Below are positions 13,801-25,349 of a DNA stretch of 64,000 nt, one piece after another. The translations under genes and the position numbers were made by a program. The notes below the pieces were generated by a model that was not told where the DNA came from, made no database searches, and saw only the letters and a program-made list of their open reading frames with translations. The DNA comes from Xylaria sp. FL1777 (taxonomy: Eukaryota > Ascomycota > Sordariomycetes > Xylariales > Xylariaceae), in NCBI GenBank assembly GCA_022578965.1, contig MU400557.1, forward strand, positions 62,001 to 126,000, read 5' to 3'. The stretch's first letter is position 1. Each line of letters opens with the position of its first letter.

Positions 13801-15748
13801 GGATGGGCCAACAGAAAGGGGACAAGGGTATTCATACTTCAAACTTATGTAGTGTAGTGAGATATTTCGTCGAACTTTCTCTCTACATGTAGGTCGTTAT
13901 CAACAGCTCTTATATCATTCAAGACGCCTGTCACGGAGACTAATAATCAAATAGTTTTCTGGTAGTCTTTAATCGCTCAAGTCACATCACCCTAAGCCGC
14001 ATTTATACAGTGAAACCCTCACGATACAGTGCATAATTGCTGCATGGACTACTACTTATACCAGGGTAGCCTTTTCACTGGTCGTCGGTATTTGGTATCA
14101 GCCTGGGAACCATACTTGAGATTGAACGTTACTCTGCTGTCGAATGTAATTTGTATGCATGTACCTAGGTATAGACCCACTACACAACAGCACTACGCAT
14201 ACATATAGCGTACACTACAAAACAGCGAGTATGCCAAGCATCTACGCTCAGTCTTGTCTCTGCTTCGAGTGGTTTTGTTTTACTACAGCCGCCAAAATCC
14301 TAATATACTTACTCCCATAGTTTCTGCCTTGGCACCTAGGCAATGTAGATCTTCAGGTCTATCACTTAGACTTCTTCTGGGTATCACCGGCTGTGCAACA
14401 CTCCTTGAGCGTAATACACAGCCAAGGAGCTACGATACTTGGCTGCGTCGAATCTTCGAAGAAGAATTAGCCAAGACAGCCATCGCATTCTTTAAGTTCT
14501 CGGTGCTCCCGCCTGAGTCCGAGAGAAAGAAAATTTCCATAAATGGTCTTCTTTCTCCATCGTCCATCTCTTGTGACCAGAGCTTAAACTTAGGCTCTAC
14601 TAGGCCCAACTATACCCCGATTGTAGTTGAGTCGTATTGTCGCTCAGCTTGAATTTACTATAAAAACCAATCTACTTTCCAGATCAACTGGTACTGTGCC
14701 AGTTCCCCCAATAGAGAAATAACCCATTTCCGGCCCATATTTGTTTGTCCCAAACCACGTCGACTTGTGTTGTCTCTCATACCAGCCTTCATTTCCGTCC
14801 TCCTCATACCTCACCGACTGAATAGGTCATCCGCGCAAGTTGCGCATACAAACTTAACTAGGACCCGATACAGGAACCCCCATGGAGGGAGCGGGCATGG
14901 GGGTTTGCGGGAATTTGACTGAGGTTCGGGGATATCCAGCGTGCCTTGGCCAATAGCTCGCTCACAGAGCGCTAAACCAGGCTCGATACGTACCCGTCCC
15001 ACACTCTCCAGGCGCCATTCCTTCGAGGTTACCGACCTAGTCGTTGCAGTGGACCGGTACATCCCAGTACCTACATCACAGTCTAGCAGGGGGTTCGTAT
15101 ACTACGTGACTTGCGGCCTGTAGTGTACTGGCCTGCTACACCACATCGCTCCACAAGCGCCCTTTCCTGCAGGTTTGTAGCGTGCATTAGGGCTTGAAGG
15201 CTGCTGTTTCTAACCCCATCGGCCTGCTTGCTGCTAAATAAGCTCTCTCCTGGACGGACTCGGATCCTTTACTTATATCTATCACTACAAGACGCCCAGC
15301 AGCGCCCGCTGGCCATAACGCGCTCTTTTCCCACTCCTTCAAGGTCTTCTTCATACTTACCCAGCCATTGTTTCTGTGGCTCGGCTCTTGGGGGGATTTT
15401 GTTTGTCATCCATTCACCCGTCCACCTACCCATATATTTACGTCGGGGTGTCCCTGAGTCGCTCTTTATTCGGCGCCGCGGCCTGCCCATGTCTGTTGCA
15501 ACATCAGGGCAGTAATATCGCCTACGCCCCCAAGCCCCTGAAGCCGACCGCGCCCGGCCTGCTGGAGCCGTTGTCGTCACAGGCACTCGCTCACTGAAAA
15601 CAAGTCCAAATTGGGGGAGCCTGGTCCTGGCAGCACCTAGGTAGTAGCAGCAGCAAACAGCAGCAGCAAGCAGCGACGACAAGCCAGGGACGAACTCCCT
15701 AGCGCACCGACGACATCAGCCAAGGTAGTGGCCCTGAGCATTGGAACA
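10882..15748. other. Gene-poor stretch
   Basis: No gene is recognised. A 69-codon ORF on the minus strand at 11636-11845 begins with a plausible start and has a hydrophilic composition. It could be a first exon but has no supporting partner. 11483-11505 is a CA/GA microsatellite. The last ~500 bases (15230-15748) are C/T-rich, as expected for the leader and promoter of the kinase gene that follows. Confidence 0.4.
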
Positions 15749-18346
15749 ATGACCATGGCCCCACAGGCCCAAGTGCTCACACCTCCGCCGGTGCCAGCCA
15801 TGTCATCATCGCCGCCCACGACATCCTCCTATTACTCACAAACATCCTCTTCGGCCGTTGCCCGCCATTCCAGCTCTAGCGTCCAGCCAAGTTCTGCCGC
15901 CAGCACCAACGCCAATCCCAGTCTCTCGTTTGGGTCGCCTACAAAAAATCCGTCGCCCGCCACGGCCGCCCCCGTTTCTCCTGCAACTGATTCTCCTACG
16001 CCCACGCCCACGCCCACACCCACGCCTACTACTCTTCCGCCTCCAGCAACGCCCGCCACGCCTATAAGATCAGCAGGTCCTATTTCCACCACTACCACCT
16101 CCGCCCCGCGCCCTATTCCATCGTCTTCGTCTAAGACACTTATTTCAGGTATATCCGACCTCAATCGTTCCCTCCTCGACTTCACCATTGGTTTAATTAT
16201 CCCTCCTCCTCCCGAATTGTCCTCTTCCCCTTCGCAGTCCTCCGTAACTACGTCGTCATATTGCAGTTCTCTTCAGACCCCAGTAGACTCACTGCGTCGA
16301 CACCCTACAGATTTAACCACCCCGATTCCCGAAGAATGCGACGAGGAAACGTGCAGTGAATCTCTTCCCAACGACCCTGTTACGCCGGTCAGCGGCCGCC
16401 AATCGCGAGATTTCCGCTTCTGTGACAGTCACGACTTGTATCATCGTGACTCGTCGGTCCCCAGTAGCCTTGTTGGAGCATCTTTAAGTATACCAAAGCA
16501 ACCAGATGTGCAACCTGCATTACAACCAACGTCAGTGGCGCTAGCAACAGAGGATTCTCCAACGCCGCCCACCAAAAAGGCTGCTGTAACCTACCCAGAC
16601 CAGAACCCTTCAGCCCCGGCCACAGCGCGACCTATTTCAAGACGTTCCTCGTCTACCTTGTCGCGGGCCATGTCGTCATTGTTCAGGCGTAGCAACCACT
16701 TCACAGATGAAAATGGCGCAGCCGTTGCAAATGTTGCTGCAACATCACCGCCAAAGGAGCCCAGTTATAGCAGTACTGGTACATCTGAAACCAGTCTCGC
16801 AGCTGTTGGTAAAATTAATGGGCAGACCAGCCGTCGCCGTTTCTCTTACCACCGATCTGTTACAACAACGAGGTCTAATACTCCGCCGTCGCCCGGCTCG
16901 CCTCTTGAAATGGTTCTTGCCTCGCGTGACAAGGCTGATACCTCTCTAATGCCTACCCAGCGTGATTTCTTGGATAACAACGCAAAAAAGCATAGGGCGC
17001 TTACAGGACTCTCTCTCCGCCAGAGAGTCAATTTTGTGGGCAGCACTAAGAATCACCCGCCTCGCCGGGCGAGAAGCCTAGAACGCAAGACAAACCCTCA
17101 AGAGAATCACCTAACGCGTCAGCCATGGGCTATTCCGCCAGATGCTGGGACAGGAATGAAGGCTCGAAGGTTGAGTTTAAGTCTTCCTGACGATTTCACT
17201 CTCGACATTGCTGAGCTGCTGAAAGAGTACGAATATCACCACAAATTCCTCGGTCGGCATGGCAAGCATCTGGGCAAGGGCGCAACTTCCAAAGTCACTC
17301 TCATGGTACGTAAGGGCTGTCCCGGGGAGCTCTACGCCGTCAAGGAGTTCCGGTCCAAGACTGCGTCCGAGTCGACCGAGGAATACGAGAAGAAGATCAA
17401 GTCAGAATATAGCATAGCCAAGAGCTTGCACCACCCCAACGTTATTGAAACAGTTCGACTGTGCACCGACCACGGGCGTTGGAATCACGTCATGGAATAT
17501 TGCTCCGAAGGAGATCTCTTCAGTCTCGTATCGAAAAAGTATCTGAGAGAGGAAGGCCGTGACATCGATCGAATCTGCCTATTCAAGCAACTTTGCCAAG
17601 GCATCAACTATCTTCACAACAACGGCATTGCGCATCGTGACATCAAATTAGAGAATCTTTTAATTACAAAAGACAGCAAGTTAAAGATCACTGATTTTGG
17701 GGTCTCGGAAGTTTTCTCGGGGATACATCCTGGTTTGAGGGAGTCAGGCGGACAATGCGGCGTTGCTATGGGCGAGGTGCGATTATGCAAGCCAGGAATC
17801 TGCGGCAGTTTACCTTATATTGCGCCTGAGGTCCTGAGCAAAAAGGACGAGTATGATCCGCGACCACTAGATGTGTGGAGTTCCGCCATCGTCATGATCT
17901 ACCTTGTTTTCGGTGCCAATATCTGGGAGAAAGCCCAGGCGGGGCTTTCAGCTGCAGTGCAGAAGAATTACAACGACTTAGTTTCGGGCTGGGAGAAAAC
18001 AGACGCAAAGAAGATCGCGAAGCCCGATGTTGCAAAGGATGCCTATCCTAAATTGCCACCCTTCGAATACTTCGTGAAGCCGCTTCCTCTCCGTCGCCTT
18101 CTATTAAACATGTTACATCCCGATCCGAAGAAGCGCATCACGATGAATGATGTGATCACAAACCGCTGGATGAAGAATGTGGAATGCTGTCAGCTCGAGA
18201 GTTACGACGACCCGATAAAATACATCGACGCCTCCAAGAAGAATTGCACCAAAAGCAGTAGCGGCAAGATATTTTGCCACAACCACCTGCCTCCGATGAG
18301 CACTGGCCACGGGTTACCACCAATGCCGGGCAAACCGGGCTACTAA
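15749..18346 (+). CDS. Hal4/Sat4-like serine/threonine protein kinase
   Basis: Single-exon gene of 865 codons. The ATG at 15749 is chosen; the frame is open 7 codons further up but without an ATG. Residues 1-490 are low-complexity and rich in Ser, Thr and Pro, with a Thr-Pro run near residues 88-100. A complete kinase domain spans about 500-808: glycine loop GKGATSKV (~507), AVK lysine (~530), HRDIKLENLL (~628), DFG (~648) and PYIAPE (~690). This layout, a long disordered N-terminus with a C-terminal kinase, fits the fungal Npr1/Hal family. In yeast, Sat4/Hal4 and Hal5 stabilise Trk potassium transporters at the plasma membrane. All catalytic motifs are intact, so it should be active. An A-run follows the stop codon. 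The assignment to Hal4/Sat4 rather than another member of the family is inference from the kinase-domain sequence. Confidence 0.9.
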   Translation: MTMAPQAQVLTPPPVPAMSSSPPTTSSYYSQTSSSAVARHSSSSVQPSSAASTNANPSLSFGSPTKNPSPATAAPVSPATDSPTPTPTPTPTPTTLPPPATPATPIRSAGPISTTTTSAPRPIPSSSSKTLISGISDLNRSLLDFTIGLIIPPPPELSSSPSQSSVTTSSYCSSLQTPVDSLRRHPTDLTTPIPEECDEETCSESLPNDPVTPVSGRQSRDFRFCDSHDLYHRDSSVPSSLVGASLSIPKQPDVQPALQPTSVALATEDSPTPPTKKAAVTYPDQNPSAPATARPISRRSSSTLSRAMSSLFRRSNHFTDENGAAVANVAATSPPKEPSYSSTGTSETSLAAVGKINGQTSRRRFSYHRSVTTTRSNTPPSPGSPLEMVLASRDKADTSLMPTQRDFLDNNAKKHRALTGLSLRQRVNFVGSTKNHPPRRARSLERKTNPQENHLTRQPWAIPPDAGTGMKARRLSLSLPDDFTLDIAELLKEYEYHHKFLGRHGKHLGKGATSKVTLMVRKGCPGELYAVKEFRSKTASESTEEYEKKIKSEYSIAKSLHHPNVIETVRLCTDHGRWNHVMEYCSEGDLFSLVSKKYLREEGRDIDRICLFKQLCQGINYLHNNGIAHRDIKLENLLITKDSKLKITDFGVSEVFSGIHPGLRESGGQCGVAMGEVRLCKPGICGSLPYIAPEVLSKKDEYDPRPLDVWSSAIVMIYLVFGANIWEKAQAGLSAAVQKNYNDLVSGWEKTDAKKIAKPDVAKDAYPKLPPFEYFVKPLPLRRLLLNMLHPDPKKRITMNDVITNRWMKNVECCQLESYDDPIKYIDASKKNCTKSSSGKIFCHNHLPPMSTGHGLPPMPGKPGY

Positions 18347-21300
18347 AAAAAAAAAGAACAATCCCAAGACGCAGATGAGTTGCAACTGTCGCAGGGGAAC
18401 TTGAAATTGTTAGGTTCAAGATTACATTCATACGACGGCGTTACGGCGGGGATATCCCATTGCATTAACAAGGCGGACTAGGGGCATATGCAATCGGTTG
18501 TGTTATGAAGCATACAGCTCTGGTTGCGAACACGTACATAATCTCACCTTGGTGACCTACCCCAGACGCCACCGTAGTTCGGTAAAGCTGCCCGGGGAAG
18601 TCTGCAGACAAAATGTCGGTCCGGCTAGTCCCAGACCTGGGATGTTTGGGTTAGCGGAGCCCGCACCACCATTGACCGTTTGATTTTCTGGTTGTCATCA
18701 TTGTACTGCCTAGAAAGCGCTCGCATTGGGAAACCAACAGCGAGGCAGAGCTTATTATAGATCACAGTTCTTCGAAATAGTATTAGTTGCTGAGGCTAGT
18801 TGGAAGCATTTTTCAAAGCTCCCCGTCTGGCTATGCCGGCTACAGAGCTGGAATTTGCTAGTTCATACTCAATGCTTCAATCTAGTCTCGCTATCTTTGC
18901 CCCCCTTGAATGAAGTGACTACTGAGTAGGATAGAAGACGGCTGCGAGATGCTGATCCGACGGTTTGGTCTGGCCTAGTGTTGTGTAACTAGGTACCTAA
19001 GCAAGCAGGTATGCACACCAAACCACATTCCCCTTTATCCCCACAAACCATACATATCATATACTGTACATACGTACAATGCTCTTCTCACTGGACGATG
19101 TCATAGATGATCGACAAAGCAGTGGCCCTCCCAACGACGGAACAGTGAATGTTTGGCGCTACTACTGCGTAGCCCATGCGCTATTCTTATTCCCGGCACT
19201 GCCCCGAAGTTAACGTCGCCCGTGCAGTGCCCGTGATAACTGAACGGAGAGTAAATGTGCGAGTGCCGAAAGCCGAGATTAAGTTGGCCAGCAACAGTCA
19301 ATTTATACCCAGAAAGGCCTATCTAGTATCACCTACGTATAACACTATCCGATGCGCCGATACGCTACTCAGACCGCGGGTTCTGGTTTGGTATACACTA
19401 TCTACTAATTTAATGTAGTGCCAATAGTACCTACATTATTAACCAGGATTATGGATACTGGTACCTTTTAAAGTATACACTATCTAGATAGGTGAGCAGT
19501 TGATTTTTTGCCCGCCAAATCTACCTCAGCTGTGTACGTCTCTTAATCCTATAACTACAGATAGTCTCGCAAATTAGTTTTGTTCGACTTCTCGAGGCTT
19601 TTGTCCCTCCTTCTCCCCTTTTTTTCTCCTTTCCGTGTGTGTGCGCGTGGGGGGTGGCATACTTCGTGTATGTCCTCAATTCTTCACTGAAGGCTGTACA
19701 AGTCAGCCCCAACAAACCCTGATTTCTCGTAACAGAGCCCTATGACGTTCAAGACAGGGAACAAACAAAACAAGCATTTTCTTTCAAAGAGACCTGCATG
19801 ATGCAAACGCAGGCAATGCTACCTATTGGGGAAGGGAAACTGATGATCACCAGCCAACCGGTTTTCCACCGTTGAATCAGTCAGTGCCCGGTGCAGTGTA
19901 GTAGTATCTGGTTACTACAGTATTGTTACAACGGTGCTCTCTATCTTCAGCACACTTTACTCGTGCGCCCTCTGTTCCATAGGCAATTCTTTAGTGGCGG
20001 CACCCTGCCCACATGGACATCCACTCTGTTCCATCCGAACTGATTAGACATCTGTCAGGTGCGCAGAGCATATGAACTCAATGTGGGGGCTTAGTGGTGC
20101 TACCTAGCTCACTGACGCAGTACAGCAAGCACATACCCAGCTTTAATGAGGACTAGCGGACTGGGTATCGTCAGTCTGTACGTACGCAGTATGTACGCAA
20201 TATATGTATGTATGTATGGATGTATGTATGTACCTGGTAGTAAGTTGCAGGTATCCTTCGGGGTCCAGGGCACTCAATATATACCACTGACAGCGGTGGG
20301 GAACATGCACTGACTGCTCTTCTCATCATCAAACATGGACCGCTAGCGTTGTCGTACTGCATAGTTTCATCGCATTGCACACGCCGCAACCTTACGGACA
20401 TGAGTCCAGCACTATGCGTATACATACCTATACCATACTACGCATATACGGGTGTCAGAAATCACTTTCTGATGCTGTTACCGTTTCCTGCGCACAAGCC
20501 CGGAATTTCCTCCGCGGAGGCCGGACTCTCCATGACCTGGATCGCATTGCACATCCTATTGCATAGCATATACTGCGTATGTCACCCGTCTAGAAGGAAG
20601 AAGGCCGAGTACGTTTATGTAAAACATGATGAAGCGCCTCTCCCCGCTTCCCAAGGATCGCTTACCCCAGCTCTGCTCCTGGTCAAGCGGTCGCTTGGCA
20701 AACCACATCATGATTCGTGCCCACGGTCCCGAGCATCGTTAACCCTCTACAGGCGTCTATGATCTGTTCTAGGACTAGACTCCCGTTGGCCGGTGAAAGC
20801 GGGACATGAGTTATTAGCTGCCAAGAGATCAGTGAAGGACACATCCCGATGCTATGTGCACTTCGCTTATTATAATGTACATGCGTATACTATACTTGCT
20901 ATCTGCTCACCGATACTCAGGAAGATACTACTATACGACTAATCTTTAGATAATACCGGTATCTGTGAGACCTAGTCTCTACTCATTTACCCACATATCC
21001 TCCAGGTACCACTCACGCGAAACAACTAAGCTAGCTATTCTTTGCGCATCCGTCCGTCTCGGCTCCGGCTGATGGAGAAAGAGGGTCCAGAAACCTGTGC
21101 AGATATGTAAATGCATAGTGTATGCATTATCCCATTGAAAAAATTCGCTGGCACGAATACGCGTTCCTGAACGGCAGAGAACGGGGAGGTAAAAGAATCG
21201 CCGCTGGAACTACGGCACAAACCGGCGAAAAATCATGAGTAGCCTAGACGCCGTGCCGCGACTACGCAGTAGGCGACAAGTCGATATATGCCTATCTCGT

Positions 21301-24300
21301 ACCTATTCCCTGGACTTCGATGACGCCCAACTCTACAGTCCGCTCTTCATCGCCCTCTTCCCTCCCTCGCCTTTGTCCCGGGTTGCCAGAGTTGGAAGAA
21401 GATCGCTTTGTCGACTCTTGCAAACCAATGGGGATCGGCGTCCTGTGCGGTGACGGTCTTCCCATAGGCGCGCATACACGTGGGGGAGGACCCAGACGCC
21501 CGGGGGTGTATTCCTATCGGCCGGCATGAGAGACGATTAGTTTGCCTGTGGCGGCTTACCTGATTCTGCCAGATGCGTTTTTTTGACAGCAATTTGGATC
21601 AGGGATGGTTTTGGCGTCGTCGCAGTCACAGCTGCAGCTCCTGGGTACAGTCGGTACCCTCGATGGGATGGGAGGGAGGACTACTTACAGTACCGGTATA
21701 CTACGGTAGAAACTGCGTCAGCCACCACTCTATGTAAAAATGCCCATCGATAGATTGCAATTGGACCAAGCCGGATCCGAACCAAAGACGAGTCGATGTG
21801 GAATATCACTCACACCACTAGCTACGCGAGGATTATGGTCGTGTTGGTGCGGTAGGTAGGCAGCGTGAACTGCAAATTGGTCAGCCATGCCATCTCATCA
21901 TGCGACTCGTTCATCTGCGAGGGATTTAAACCCGGTTGGTGCCGCCGCATCGCCCACCATCCCGACCTCTGGTCCCTCGCAGACAATACAGGGCGACATA
22001 TACCTTCAACCCCGCTCTCAGAGTACCCGTCTGCTTGGGCTGGGCTGGACCGGGCTGTCAGCCGGTCGGTAGAAAGGGGGTTGTTTTTTGTCACTCTTCT
22101 CCCTGGTGTAGCTAGCTCACCGCGCATTGCGCCGTAAGCGTTCAGCTCACCTTGTCTAACGTGAAGGTAGCCTCAACATACTGAATACAGTTAAGTCGAC
22201 TTAATGCGAAAATAATTGATAAAAATTAACAACTTTCACGTCGGAATTGCGCATGGTATATCTCGTGCTTTGAGATAATGGGAAGTGCACATCGATCGAG
22301 AAGTCTCCATCCGTGCCTGATCGAACCGTCTTGGCCACGGGCTTGGCGAGAGCCGCATTGCTGGGCAAAACGAAAAAAGGGCGAGTGACGAGTTTGCATT
22401 TTTCGATAAGATGGCATGAACAGATCGTCGTGCATTACGTCTCTTTCTACTCTATTTCCTCGGCATTTTCGCCAATCGGGGAGGGTGTGTACATACATAC
22501 AGTTGGAGTCCGTAACACTATATTTAATTGCCCTTGATTGCCCTACGCTGCATACATACATACATACGTACCCAAATGAACGCCAACCCTCCTCCCTCGT
22601 GCAGCATATATAGGTTGGGTACTTATAGGTACACATGCAGCCTTGGGGAATGGTAAGAATAGGTCCCGGTGGCATACATGTACGTATGTAGTTGGGATGG
22701 TTGGTGGCGATTATGAATCAATTCTATCGCCTGTAGTGTAAGTAAGACGCGCGCAAGACAAGACAAGGCAAGGGTGGCAAGCTCGCTAAACGTCAGACGG
22801 AATCAGCCTGCTGCCCAGAGATTTGGGGGCTAGGACTCTCTTCTCCATGTTACGCGGGTAACGCCTGGCTTCTAGTAGGTACCTATATCTACATAGTAGA
22901 TGAGTGGCTGTTTAGGCGTCGATGGCTTATGGTTGGGTGGTGACCAATTGGAGTGTTTCGGGAAGAACTGGTAACGAATGAGGGTTCAAGTCACACGCTT
23001 TGAAACGTCCAAAAGCTTTCGGAGATTCATAATTAATTAAATCAGCTACCTACTTGTTTGCCTGCTGCAATGAAATTATGTGTCGGGTACATAGACCGCC
23101 AGTGCCCTATTTGCGACGAAGTGCTGTGTTTGTTTGCTCTGTGTCTGGCATGGTTTGTCTCCCGGGTAAGGTTCCCTCAATAGGGGTTCGTACTTTAGTA
23201 ACACTCTCTATTAACAAGAGACCCGATGACGTTGATTAATTCAGCAACTCCTAGAGATGACTATGTATTGTTTAAGCTTCTTTTAATCCACATGGCTACT
23301 TGCCTAACTCGAAAATCAACTGCGTAACGAATTTTCTTCGCCTTCCAAGATAGACGCGCTCGTCAATTACTCGGCGAGGATAATACTGCATTGGAAGGTC
23401 GCGAATGAGCAGAACCAATGTATGTTCAGATAATTGATCAATCCTATCAGAGATGACAACACCAGCAGCAATGAAATCTTCATTCCACTTTTCCATTATC
23501 TCTTCTGGTCACGGACTTGGAGAGCCATATCTGGGCCTGTCCGTGCGTGTACCATGCGTACTTATATACCGAGGTTATAATAACGTGCACAACCAGTCTA
23601 TGCCTGTGCCCAGAGGCTAGAACATCTCCTATCCGTTGACATGACGCTCCTGGCAGCGAGGCACGCGCTCAGGAGAATGCCAATTTTCATGCAGACGGAT
23701 CCAATTTTCTGCAGAAGAATATGATTAATTGTCAAACATAAGTTCCTTGCATTCTGAGAACGTTCCCAGATAGTCGAAAGTTCCCAGCATCAAGGACGGC
23801 GCTTGTAGCCCCATAAAATAAATAAATGGCCTATGCTATGAACATTTTACTAAGCTTGCCAATCCAGGCTGATGAAGGTCTTCGTAATAATAAGGCAAAG
23901 CACAGAATCTCTGGACCCTCCCAGGAACGTCCTCACTACTGTAACCTTCGCATTGGCAGAAAAATAGAAAAAAGGAAAGATAGTAAGGGAACATATACCC
24001 TAATGCTAGTAGAAATAAATAAAATAATTGTATAACACCCAAGCTCTAAGTATCGATGCACCTTCTGGAGAGATAGTATCACATAATGCTTTAGCATATT
24101 AGAAAGACAAGTAAGCTATCACCACCTAGCTTAACACCTGCCCATATATCCTTCGTAAACCATAGCCGTTCATATCATTGCACTTCAGTAGAAAATTGGC
24201 TGCTCTAGTGGTTCGACTGAACAGTTTTCGCCGCCACGAACAAGAACACTGTTTAAAGACCTGGGGTTAGTAATTCCCATGGCGGTAAACAATATTAGGG

Positions 24301-24510
24301 GCTTAGCGAATTTTGCAGCAGAGAGTAACAGGATTATAGAACCCTTATTTAAATATAGGTTCGTCAAAAGGAACCATATGAGACAGAAGTGTACTGACCT
24401 CCACTCCTCGGAAGTGAAGACCTATTAGAACTCTTATATTAGTCTATGATGATTAGTTTTAGACGATTTGTCCATTTAAAACGAGTGGATAAAATGCTTT
24501 GAATGTAGGT
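18347..24510. other. Gene-poor intergenic stretch
   Basis: No confident gene is seen. ORFs are short and overlap on both strands. TATG/GTAC-type microsatellites occur at 20195-20235 and 22550-22570. A 66-codon minus-strand ORF (23296-23496) has protein-like composition but no partner exon and no recognised domain; it may be a small gene or a remnant. Confidence 0.45.
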
Positions 24511-25349
24511 TTAGGCTCTCCGAAAGTACTCATCCTTGATTCCAGCGAAAGCGAGGGGAGAGTGAATTTCGCTTGAGGATGAAGAGAAATACCGCGACTC
24601 ACCTGGCCCTGAACCATTCTCGGATTTCCCGCATCGAGGCAGCCGTTGTTCCCGTCTAGAAGCTCGTTCATCTTGTCGGCGACCTTGACGCTATTCGGTT
24701 TCTGATACCCCAGACTGTCGGCGCACAGCCACACCGCCGAGACGCCGAAGCACGCGACTCGGCGGCAGTGCTGGGCGTCGGCCTCCAGCGGGGCCCATAG
24801 CTGGTAGAACCAGCTGTAGGCTTGCCTGACTGATTCCACGGAGGCCGAGGGCCAATTGTGGAGGTAACAGTTGATGGGATACTGCTCGCGAGTTGAGAAT
24901 GGATTAGCACGGGATAAGATCCGAGATAGAATGGTCTTTTGAATGGAGTCGGAAAGAGCGAGATCTAAATAGGGCCATGCATTGTGGCCCAGATAACCTT
25001 GGAGGGTCGATAGCGCGGGTATGAAGACCACGGCTTGGTGGGTACGGGAACACAGAGTAGAAACATATAGGTGCTCACAGTATCACGGCGATTGACTCGG
25101 TTACGGCGCAACTGTGACGGGTCCCTCGACAGCTTAGGCCAATCTTGCGGATCCCGGGGAGAAGTTATCTCGTCCACAGAGGCGTCGCGACCGCTGATTT
25201 GAGCTTTGTTCTCAATGATGTGGTTCTAATTTGGGTAAGCATGGTTCTGTAACAGAGCTTCTGCTAGTATGCTCATGCGTCTCTCTTACGTATCTAGCAC
25301 AAACGCCCATAGCCCAAATGAGGCCGAAGAGGAAGTTTGAATATTGCAT
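24511..25349 (-). CDS. Small secreted cysteine-containing protein (effector-like)
   Basis: Proposed four-exon gene encoding 217 residues: 25349-25290, 25225-25087, 25033-24603 and 24534-24511. Introns 1 (GTAAGA..TTAG, 64 nt) and 3 (GTGAGT..CAAG, 68 nt) have good borders. Intron 2 (GTGATA..CAAG, 53 nt) has a weak donor and is the least certain join. The protein starts MQYSNFLFGLIWAMGVCARY, a clear signal peptide. The mature part holds five cysteines, including the pattern CRRVAC followed by AVWLCAD and a later GC. In my reading this resembles a family of fungal small secreted proteins with a 'C-x-V-x-C...A-x-x-x-C-x-D' core. The gene sits alone in a gene-poor stretch, as effector-type genes often do. 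Function is unknown. If intron 3 is retained, the frame runs on to 24459. Confidence 0.55.

Noticed and set aside
15269..15682. 137-codon minus-strand ORF upstream of the kinase
   Set aside because: It lies in the GC/CT-rich leader of the kinase gene, shows low-complexity Arg/Ala content and has no domain.
22970..23010. tRNA T-arm-like GGGTTCAAGTC
   Set aside because: No acceptor or anticodon stem can be built around it.
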